A stretch of 5,674 bases of DNA, taken from contig JBELML010000218.1 of the NCBI GenBank assembly GCA_042095835.1, forward strand, positions 1-5,674, read 5' to 3'. Below are positions 1 through 5,570 of the stretch, one piece after another; position 1 is the stretch's first letter, and every line of letters starts with the position of its first letter. Both the position numbers and the translations under genes were made by a program. A model generated the notes under the pieces. That model was not told where the DNA came from. It ran no database searches and saw only the letters and a program-made list of their open reading frames with translations. The stretch is from DATFKA01 sp042095835 (GTDB lineage Bacteria > Bacteroidota > Bacteroidia > Chitinophagales > Saprospiraceae).

Positions 1-2167
1 ACCTTCCTTCCAATCTTTCTTCTTCTCTGGTTTTTCTATCTTTTTGTTGATCACTATCATCGGCGTATTGCTTGATAGCAAATCCATCTTGACCATCCAA
101 AGAACGGATCGCTGAGCCAATAGCTACCAAGCGGCCACCGTTTCTCATCCAATTATTGAGGCGCTGTTGGGTGCTTTCATTCAAGCCATACCTCCCTTCG
201 GGTAGTATGAGGAGATTATAGCCCTCCATTGGGATATAGGAGAGCTGGCTTGGCTCAATCAGCGTCACGGGATAATCCAATACCGATTCAAAATAATACC
301 AAATTTGTCCAAAAGAGTAGGAGGAGGTATTCTCACCCGTTGCCAATAAAATTTTGGGTGGAGCGATAAACCGATAATTTCTTGATCCGAAATCACTTCC
401 TTCTTCCGAAAAGCCCGTTTTAGCTGCTACAATTTCCTGCTCGTGCATAGCTGCCGCTGCTCTGACTGCTTCATGGAAGGCGGCTCCCATTTTGCGATTA
501 TCGGCTCTAGTGATGACGAGTGTCCCCGCTGGATAGGTCTTGCCCTCTGTCTTGAAAGCTTTAGCAGCGTATCTGGCCTTTACGCCCTTTTTATTGAGGG
601 TAGCCAAGAAACGCGCATTGTCGGTTGATCTCCAGCTTGCTAAATAGGCATAAGTATCATTGGTATTGGGTAGACCGCTGGAATAGGCCGAGAAGTTGTA
701 ATCTTGGGCCAGATTCATGACTTGTTTGCTAGCATAAGCTTCCAGTCCATATGCATAGGGCAGCGACCAAGCTGTAATATCATAGGTCAAAGAATCTTCT
801 ACGAAAGTAGATGGATCTAATAATACCTGAGTGAACAATCCTTTGGGCTGCATAGCCGATACGATCAAATCACCTTCTTCGACTGCTACCACTTTGGTTT
901 CCTCTCCGGTCTGGTAGTCATAGGCAGTCACCCGACTACTTTTCCCAGCTTTACCATATTGAATCTGATTTTTATCCAATAGCTTGCAAAAGGCTTTAAT
1001 ACGTTCTGGGGCATTGTCTCCTTTGATAATAAAGGTTTTGTAAGCTCCAGGAGGATTACTGCGGCTGTCTATATAAAATTGCTGGAAGTTTTGGACCACA
1101 GCTGCGGCATTATTAGCCGTCACTTCTACTGTAGAAAGGGCTGCTGTGAAATGATGATCCACTCGATCTTGCAGGGTCAGCGTATCTCCATTATCCATGA
1201 GTATGCCACGACCAGCTCTACCACTTCCGCCTTGCTCATAGGTCATACCGATGGCACCGTGGTAGGTGGGGTAGGTGTCGCCATAGCTAGGATATAGGAG
1301 ATCGAATACTTCTTTGGTAAAATAGAGCCAACCATTTTTGTCGAAATGTTTAGCGTGATTTTTACCAATCGTTTCTTGGAAGTCGACCTGCCATTGGGTG
1401 ATGTATTCGTGGTAGGGGCGTGCCGCAGGAGCAAAATAATAGGGACTATTGACCCCCTGCTCGTGAAAATCTACGTGGATATGGGGCAGCCATTCATTGT
1501 ATTTGGGCATACGCTGCTGCGATTCTACCTGCGACTGCCAAGCCCAATCCCGATTGAGATCAAAATAGTAATGGTTGGTCCGTCCACCAGGCCAGGGTTC
1601 TCTATGAGAAAGGGCAAAGGTAGTCGGATCATTATGTTTATTAGCTACTCTACGATACCAGTGCGAGTAGCGAGAGTACCCATCAGGATTGATACTCGGA
1701 TCAAAAAGGACAACTACATTCTCTAGCCATTTTTGCACATCGGCATTAGCTGGATTGCCCAGGTGGTATAAAGTAGGAATGGAACTTTCAGGTCCCGCGG
1801 TTTCATTACCGTGTACACCAAAGCTCAGCCAAACGATTGCTATATCGTCTAATGCTGGATCCGTCTCGCCTGCCAAGACACCAGCTCTACGCAGATTATT
1901 CAGTCTGATGTCCTCAATACGCGCAAGGTTCTCTTCAGAAGCAATGGTCAATAATTGTAATGGCCTCTTCTCGTTGGTCCAGCCATATTGACTCCACTCT
2001 ACGATGGGACTGTTTTCAGCTACGTGCTGAGCATAGTCTACCAACATATAGTGTGGTGTAAAGTGCTCTGCGTTATTGTGTGGTAAAAATTCGTCAGGCG
2101 ATAGGAGTTGTGCCTGGCTGATAAAGGATAGGCAGACAAAGCTGCATAGCCAGATGATTTTTTGCAT
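1..2167 (-). CDS. Secreted M14-family zinc carboxypeptidase-like protein, 3' end outside window
   Basis: Reading down from an ATG at 2167, the frame stays open for 722 codons to the window edge, so the C-terminus is missing. Residues 1-19 form a signal peptide (MQKIIWLCSFVCLSFISQA, probable cut before Q20), so the enzyme is exported. The peptidase domain (about 35-350) has the M14 zinc motif HGNE (H119, E122), NPDG at 160-163, a WYRR segment at 170-173 that may supply the substrate-binding Arg, an Asn-Arg pair at 205-206, HVDFHEQG with the likely third zinc ligand H235, and TYEQGG with the likely catalytic Glu E311. The 113-residue gap between E122 and H235 fits M14. From about residue 605 the text (PKILLATGE, then YNLLILPEG, then NGGRLVAIGS) resembles the glutamine-amidotransferase-like domain often found C-terminal in large Bacteroidota M14 proteins. 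It probably cleaves peptides in the periplasm or outside the cell; the substrate is unknown. The start is supported by the signal peptide; the leader is A-rich with only a weak AAGA. Confidence 0.93.
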   Translation of the reverse strand, partial: MQKIIWLCSFVCLSFISQAQLLSPDEFLPHNNAEHFTPHYMLVDYAQHVAENSPIVEWSQYGWTNEKRPLQLLTIASEENLARIEDIRLNNLRRAGVLAGETDPALDDIAIVWLSFGVHGNETAGPESSIPTLYHLGNPANADVQKWLENVVVLFDPSINPDGYSRYSHWYRRVANKHNDPTTFALSHREPWPGGRTNHYYFDLNRDWAWQSQVESQQRMPKYNEWLPHIHVDFHEQGVNSPYYFAPAARPYHEYITQWQVDFQETIGKNHAKHFDKNGWLYFTKEVFDLLYPSYGDTYPTYHGAIGMTYEQGGSGRAGRGILMDNGDTLTLQDRVDHHFTAALSTVEVTANNAAAVVQNFQQFYIDSRSNPPGAYKTFIIKGDNAPERIKAFCKLLDKNQIQYGKAGKSSRVTAYDYQTGEETKVVAVEEGDLIVSAMQPKGLFTQVLLDPSTFVEDSLTYDITAWSLPYAYGLEAYASKQVMNLAQDYNFSAYSSGLPNTNDTYAYLASWRSTDNARFLATLNKKGVKARYAAKAFKTEGKTYPAGTLVITRADNRKMGAAFHEAVRAAAAMHEQEIVAAKTGFSEEGSDFGSRNYRFIAPPKILLATGENTSSYSFGQIWYYFESVLDYPVTLIEPSQLSYIPMEGYNLLILPEGRYGLNESTQQRLNNWMRNGGRLVAIGSAIRSLDGQDGFAIKQYADDSDQQKDRKTREEERLEGR

Positions 2168-2176
2168 AATTTTTCT

Positions 2177-2197
2177 TTTTTACAAAAAAAGTAAAAA
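2177..2197. repeat. AT-rich inverted repeat before the peptidase gene
   Basis: TTTTTAC (2177-2183) and GTAAAAA (2191-2197) are perfect 7-base inverted arms around a run of seven A. On the minus strand this lies about 10 bases before the peptidase ATG, so an RNA hairpin here could mask the start. Five of the seven pairs are A-T in a low-complexity stretch, so chance is a real possibility. Confidence 0.25.
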
Positions 2198-2214
2198 TTA
2201 TCGAAAATTCAGCT

Positions 2215-2239
2215 GAGGTTTTCTAAACCTCTGAGGTTT
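2215..2239. repeat. Three-armed palindrome GAGGTTT/AAACCTC/GAGGTTT, possible terminator or leader element
   Basis: Three 7-base arms follow each other: GAGGTTT (2215-2221), AAACCTC (2225-2231) and GAGGTTT (2233-2239), separated by three bases and one base. The middle arm can pair with either neighbour, so two hairpins compete. The element sits 30 bases after the stop of the barrel gene and 48 bases before the peptidase ATG, where a rho-independent terminator or leader attenuator could be. On the minus strand the outer hairpin is followed by AGCTGAATTTTCG rather than a clean T run, so terminator activity is uncertain. It could also be a copy of a dispersed intergenic palindrome family. Confidence 0.5.
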
Positions 2240-2268
2240 TAATGAGCCAATAAAGCCTATCATCTCAA

Positions 2269-3558
2269 CTAAAACTCCCTAATAAGGCCAATTGAAACCT
2301 GATAAAGAATTGGTCGCTGACTGAAGCCAAAATCCTTATTTACCCAATTACTAAGGCTATGCTGATAGCCAACGCCACTCCAAATTGACCATCGTGCTCC
2401 TATTTGATAAGTCAAATCGATTTCAGCCATCAAACTCCATTGTGTACCATTTTTATACAATTCCTCATTTTCTAAATCAATAAGATTCAATTCTTCAAAA
2501 GCAGTGAGTCCACGAGCTGTCTGATAGAATTGTAGGCGGGGACCGAAGTGAAGCCCTATGTTCCATCTACCTGCTGCCCATTGGTAACCTACTAAACCAA
2601 GCAGACTTGCCGTATTGATCTCGTTATAATTGCGGATATAAGTAGAGCGAATACCCGGAATGGTATCCGTGGTGGTAAAGGTAGAGTCGTCTGTAAAGGT
2701 GTTGACCAAGATTTCTACTACGGTACCAGGTTGATATAATCGAATATCCTCTTGTACTTGCGTCTCAAACCGGTATCGTAATTGCTGGAATTCAATTCCG
2801 ACCTGATAAGACCAACCTGTTTTTGAGGGTGCCAGCCAACGCAGACCAGATTGCCATCCTGTTAAACTGAACTCAGATACTTGTAGATTAGGAGTCTGAG
2901 CAAAATTATATTGCTGTGACCAATTATGAAAGCCTCCATATACAAGGAATCGCCTACTTGTAGATGATGCATTTGGTGAAAGAGAGGGATAAAGGGATGG
3001 TTGCCTTTCTGAAAGGGCGTATCGATCCCTGTCGGCTAGGGGGGATAAGATGAAAGATTGCTGTTGGGATAAAAATTGGGGAAATTGACCATCCACATGG
3101 CTAGTAACTTCCTGTTCAGGGACTATAGTAGATGAATCTTTTGCCAAAGGACTTTGTCTCTGGAAGGAAGGATTTGTTTTGTTTGGTAAATGAGGGTTAA
3201 TCCTTTCTTGCTTGATCGTGGTCACCTTGAAACTATCTTTTGATATTTTAGGGGCAGTGCTATTTTGGATTACAGACTTTGTTGGAGTATGATTTTTTGG
3301 AGCAGTGATCTCGGTCTTGGCAGTTGGTGTGGAAAAACGCTCTAAAATTGCCCAAGTACTAATGCTAGCTAGGAGCAAAAGGGAAATACCTCCCAACCAC
3401 CACCAGACAAAGAACTTTCGCTTTCGCTTTTGGCGCTCAGTGAGTTTGGTCATGAGTTCATCACCACTATTCTCCCATAGCAAACCTTCTGGAACGCTTT
3501 GCATAGCGTGGCCTTCTAAGCGATTTTTCCAGTCTGGGTTAGTATCAGATGATTTCAT
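2269..3558 (-). CDS. Putative sigma-linked membrane protein: short cytoplasmic N-terminus, one TM helix, linker, C-terminal outer-membrane beta-barrel
   Basis: A 429-residue protein. Residues 1-48 are polar and end in the basic run RQKRKRK (42-48), with a short amphipathic-looking stretch around LEGHAMQSVPEGLLWENSGDEL (15-36 approximately) of the kind seen at the N-terminus of sigma-associated membrane proteins in Bacteroidota. Residues 49-72 are strongly hydrophobic (FFVWWWLGGISLLLL) and, by the positive-inside rule, should leave the N-terminus in the cytoplasm. Residues 73-200 are rich in Ser, Thr, Pro, Lys and Gln, a likely disordered periplasmic linker. Residues 203-429 alternate polar and hydrophobic or aromatic residues in about 8-10 strand-like segments and end in IREF, the aromatic C-terminus usual for outer-membrane barrels. 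Its ATG lies 14 bases inside the end of the sigma gene, with no Shine-Dalgarno but an A-rich leader, which suggests translational coupling. The likely role is control of, or signalling to, that sigma factor; I see no classical anti-sigma (FecR or zinc-binding) domain. Alternatively, cleavage after A70 would give a plain barrel with a long signal region. Confidence 0.85.
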   Translation of the reverse strand: MKSSDTNPDWKNRLEGHAMQSVPEGLLWENSGDELMTKLTERQKRKRKFFVWWWLGGISLLLLASISTWAILERFSTPTAKTEITAPKNHTPTKSVIQNSTAPKISKDSFKVTTIKQERINPHLPNKTNPSFQRQSPLAKDSSTIVPEQEVTSHVDGQFPQFLSQQQSFILSPLADRDRYALSERQPSLYPSLSPNASSTSRRFLVYGGFHNWSQQYNFAQTPNLQVSEFSLTGWQSGLRWLAPSKTGWSYQVGIEFQQLRYRFETQVQEDIRLYQPGTVVEILVNTFTDDSTFTTTDTIPGIRSTYIRNYNEINTASLLGLVGYQWAAGRWNIGLHFGPRLQFYQTARGLTAFEELNLIDLENEELYKNGTQWSLMAEIDLTYQIGARWSIWSGVGYQHSLSNWVNKDFGFSQRPILYQVSIGLIREF

Positions 3559-4114
3559 GTTGTTGTTTTTTAATCTGGTTCAATTGATCTCTAATCATCC
3601 GCTTGGCTCGGGATAATTGAGACCTTGAACCTACTTCGCTAATGCCTAATAATTGGCCAATTTCCTTGTGGTCATAGCCATCTATTACATATAAGTTGAA
3701 AATCTTTCGATAGCCTGAGGGTAAAGCTTGGAGGATATGCAGGATTTCCTCTGCTTGAACCTTGGCTAGTGCTGAATCAATCTTTTGTTCGTTTTTGGGG
3801 GCTATTTGGTCAAAGTGGACAATGTGTAGTTTAGATTGCCCTTTTTGTAATTTGATTAATTTTCGGATCGCTACCGTTTTTAACCAAGGTTTAAAGGGGC
3901 CTTTAGTCGGGCGGTATTTTTTTATACTGATATAAATTTCAATAAAAACCTCCTGGACGGCATCTTTTAAATCACTTTCTTGGATTCCATATCGCCGGCA
4001 GATACTGACTACATAAGGTAGGAAGTTGCGGTAGAGCTGCTCCTGCCCTACGGCAACTCCCTTTTGGCAGGCCTTAATGATTTCTTGCTCTTGCAATGTG
4101 GAATGGTTTTGCAT
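3545..4114 (-). CDS. ECF-type (sigma-70 family) RNA polymerase sigma factor
   Basis: A 189-residue protein from ATG 4114, a normal length for an ECF sigma factor. The sigma-2 region spans about residues 26-90: LYRNFLPYVVSICRRYGI leads into ESDLKDAVQEVFIEIY, the core-binding and -10-melting segment. A charged linker (about 91-125) follows. Sigma-4 (about 126-178) contains ALPSGYRKIFNLYVIDGYDH and the helix-turn-helix KEIGQLLGISEVGSRSQLSRAK, which reads the -35 element; this wording is typical of Bacteroidota ECF factors. It should direct RNA polymerase to a small regulon, perhaps including its own operon. A TTG at 4120 in the same frame could add two residues, but the AGGA at 4121-4124 would then touch the start codon, whereas it lies six bases from the ATG, so I prefer 4114. 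The 3' end overlaps the barrel gene by 14 bases; 32 bases separate it from the upstream lipoprotein gene. Cognate promoter and signal are unknown. Confidence 0.94.
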   Translation of the reverse strand: MQNHSTLQEQEIIKACQKGVAVGQEQLYRNFLPYVVSICRRYGIQESDLKDAVQEVFIEIYISIKKYRPTKGPFKPWLKTVAIRKLIKLQKGQSKLHIVHFDQIAPKNEQKIDSALAKVQAEEILHILQALPSGYRKIFNLYVIDGYDHKEIGQLLGISEVGSRSQLSRAKRMIRDQLNQIKKQQHEII

Positions 4115-4120
4115 GATCAA

Positions 4121-4124
4121 TCCT
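4121..4124 (-). promoter_or_regulatory. Shine-Dalgarno site of the sigma factor gene
   Basis: AGGA on the minus strand, six bases upstream of the ATG at 4114. It decides between that ATG and the in-frame TTG at 4120, and is the clearest Shine-Dalgarno site in the window. Confidence 0.55.
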
Positions 4125-4146
4125 AAACAGTCAATTGGATAGGTGG

Positions 4147-4779
4147 TTATTTACAATCTTCAATTAAGACATTAAAATCAGCTCTGAAGAAACCTGCGTG
4201 TTGCCAAGCATCACAATCTACTGGAGGAAAGGAGGTCGCTTTCGTTGTAAAAAAGAAATCAGAGGAGAAAGTGCCTTTGATATAGAGGTCCGTCATTTCT
4301 GCTATTTCGACCTTGGGACCTTCGTAGTCACCACATGCCTCTGACACATCACTAAAAGCAAGAAGCGGTAAACCTTGGGAAATATCTCTAGGAGCAATAG
4401 AAATGTTGAAGACACCAAATATCGTCCCATCAGAGTTGATGTTGAAATGAACAGAAAAGGTTTCTTCTACATTATTAGGTTCACTGCATCTGCTACTGAA
4501 ACCGGTACGGTCTTCATTGGCGATACAATCACAGACGGAAGATGTCAGAATGACCGTTTTGGAAGGAAGAGAAGTCTCTACTAAAGTGTATGCTCTACCC
4601 GATACCTCTAGGCGCTCCTCATCTGAGAAGCCAAAACTAAGCATGCCTTCTTCAACTTCAAAGACGGCTGGCTCTGGCGGAAACCCTTTTTCGGTGATAG
4701 AATAGATATCTTCCTGATCACAGGTTTGCAAGAAAAATAAGCTTACGAATGCAATACTGAAAAGTGTTCTTGTTTTCAC
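4147..4779 (-). CDS. Hypothetical cysteine-rich lipoprotein (GTG start)
   Basis: A 210-residue protein that I do not recognise. It opens with a short basic n-region and hydrophobic core (MKTRTLFSIAFVSLFFLQTC). C20 is a plausible lipidation site, although LQTC is a loose lipobox, as is common in Bacteroidota. The acidic residues just after it (DQED) resemble surface-export signals of lipoproteins in this phylum. Without lipidation it would still be a secreted protein. The mature part has six more cysteines (83, 85, 98, 149, 189, 209), including a CDC motif, which suggests disulphides and an envelope location; the rest looks beta-rich. The start is GTG: an in-frame TAG lies two codons upstream and the next ATG is at codon 46, beyond the signal sequence. 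Its stop is 32 bases before the sigma ATG, so it may be co-transcribed with the sigma and barrel genes and could be a ligand-binding or sensing partner. That role is inferred only from position. Confidence 0.8.
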   Translation of the reverse strand: MKTRTLFSIAFVSLFFLQTCDQEDIYSITEKGFPPEPAVFEVEEGMLSFGFSDEERLEVSGRAYTLVETSLPSKTVILTSSVCDCIANEDRTGFSSRCSEPNNVEETFSVHFNINSDGTIFGVFNISIAPRDISQGLPLLAFSDVSEACGDYEGPKVEIAEMTDLYIKGTFSSDFFFTTKATSFPPVDCDAWQHAGFFRADFNVLIEDCK

Positions 4780-4863
4780 TGCCTAACGGTTTAGATTATT
4801 TGTCGGAATGACTTACATTAAACTATTGCAGTAAATGAGCAAAAACGTTGCGTGAGAAAGGAT

Positions 4864-5454
4864 TTATTTTGCATCTTTTTTTAAAAATTCTTCTGTGAAA
4901 TGAGCTTTGCGCTTTTCTTGGGCAAATTTTCGGGCATTATAGGCTGCTGATCCTCCTTTCGGAATAGACAAACTTTCCCAATCCTGATCCTGAATCATGC
5001 GAGCAATATAGACGATTTGGCCAATGTGATAGGCGTAATGAGCCAACTGCCGATTGATGGCCTCGGTGATCGTATGCCCCATATTACGAATGTAGATGAC
5101 TTGATTGATGTTTTCTGGACGGATACTATCCAATGCATCATATAGGCACTGCCAACCTTCTTCCCATTTTTCTAGCAGCTCAGCCCGACTTTTGATGTCT
5201 GCCTCAAACTCTTCTTCTCGGTTGCGCCATTCTTTTTCACCATCGCTTGTTAGGAAATCGGTCCACCGGGAGCGCATGTTTCCCCAAAGATGTTTTACTA
5301 TGATTGCTATGGAGTTGCTCGCCTCATTGTACTGCCAGAATAATCCCTCATCAGCAACTTGGGCAAAAGATTTATCACCCAGTATTTTATAATAATCAAA
5401 TTGCTTGCGTACACTTTCCAAATAATTTTGAGGTGAGAAGTTTTGATTGGTCAT
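4864..5454 (-). CDS. DinB-like protein, DUF1572 type
   Basis: A 196-residue, mostly helical cytoplasmic protein with no signal peptide. The order of motifs matches the DUF1572 branch of the DinB/YfiT-like metalloprotein superfamily: YLESVRKQFDYYK near the N-terminus, a hallmark segment NSIAIIVKHLWGNMRSRWTDFL (47-68), and HYAYHIGQIVYIAR (139-152). H55 with H139 and H143 form the expected three-His divalent-metal site of the four-helix bundle. Length is normal and the protein looks intact. Some members of the superfamily are thiol-dependent transferases acting with bacillithiol or mycothiol, but most, including this branch, have no known reaction, so I assign none. The ATG at 5452-5454 gives a complete first helix. 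It stands 84 bases before the lipoprotein gene on the same strand; I see no functional link to the sigma cluster. Confidence 0.92.
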   Translation of the reverse strand: MTNQNFSPQNYLESVRKQFDYYKILGDKSFAQVADEGLFWQYNEASNSIAIIVKHLWGNMRSRWTDFLTSDGEKEWRNREEEFEADIKSRAELLEKWEEGWQCLYDALDSIRPENINQVIYIRNMGHTITEAINRQLAHYAYHIGQIVYIARMIQDQDWESLSIPKGGSAAYNARKFAQEKRKAHFTEEFLKKDAK

Positions 5455-5469
5455 AGCTAAGGATTTTAT

Positions 5470-5489
5470 GTTAATGAGACCCGATGCTT
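5470..5489. repeat. 20-base direct repeat, copy 1
   Basis: GTTAATGAGACCCGATGCTT, identical to the copy at 5517-5536. It begins 15 bases upstream of the DinB-like gene, so it lies in that gene's leader or promoter region. The flanks of the two copies differ. Confidence 0.85.
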
Positions 5490-5493
5490 TATT

Positions 5494-5512
5494 ATGTGCT
5501 ATGTGCTATGTG
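5494..5512. repeat. ATGTGCT tandem repeat, about 2.7 copies
   Basis: ATGTGCT occurs at 5494-5500 and 5501-5507 and continues as ATGTG to 5512. This short array fills most of the 27-base spacer between the two 20-base direct repeats. Such arrays can change in copy number by slippage, which here would alter spacing upstream of the DinB-like gene. Confidence 0.75.
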
Positions 5513-5516
5513 TCAG

Positions 5517-5536
5517 GTTAATGAGACCCGATGCTT
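5517..5536. repeat. 20-base direct repeat, copy 2
   Basis: An exact second copy of the sequence at 5470-5489, offset by 47 bases. Unlike copy 1, its 3' half is also the left arm of an imperfect hairpin (5525-5550). Confidence 0.85.
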
Positions 5537-5550
5537 CAGCAGCGTTGGTC
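5525..5550. repeat. Imperfect hairpin overlapping direct repeat copy 2
   Basis: The arm GACCCGATGC pairs with GCAGCGTTGGTC around a TTCA loop, with one A/G mismatch and a two-base bulge. It lies 20 bases beyond the stop of the partial gene at the right edge, so it could slow or end transcription of that gene. No T run follows on the minus strand, so a classical rho-independent terminator is not supported; it could also be a decayed intergenic palindrome. Confidence 0.4.
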
Positions 5551-5570
5551 GAATTAATCTCCAAGTCCCA

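Noticed and set aside
1346..1726. Plus-strand 126-codon open frame
   Set aside because: It lies wholly antisense inside the M14 peptidase gene, whose reading frame and catalytic motifs are clear; the peptide has no recognisable features.
1689..1991. Plus-strand 100-codon open frame
   Set aside because: Antisense to the peptidase's zinc-binding region, so a shadow of that coding sequence.
2184..2202. TAnnTTTG-like -7 element before the peptidase gene
   Set aside because: The T-rich run TACTTTTTTTG does not fit the spacing of the motif and is indistinguishable from low-complexity sequence.
3305..3616. Plus-strand 103-codon open frame across the sigma/barrel junction
   Set aside because: Antisense to two well-supported overlapping genes, with no plausible domain or leader.
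4115..4120. TTG at 4120 as the sigma factor start
   Set aside because: It would leave no space after the AGGA at 4121-4124; the ATG six bases further on has normal spacing.
4780..4863. Promoter of the Bacteroidota type (TTG then TAnnTTTG) ahead of the lipoprotein gene
   Set aside because: Only loose matches such as TAGTTTAA preceded by a TTG were seen, with wrong bases or spacing, so I do not call a promoter.
5105..5392. Plus-strand 95-codon Ser-rich open frame
   Set aside because: Antisense to the DinB-like gene; Ser/Arg-rich composition is typical of reverse-frame translation.
5470..5550. CRISPR array or insertion-sequence end
   Set aside because: Only two repeat copies, a spacer that is itself a 7-base tandem repeat, no cas or transposase gene and no terminal inverted repeats in view.
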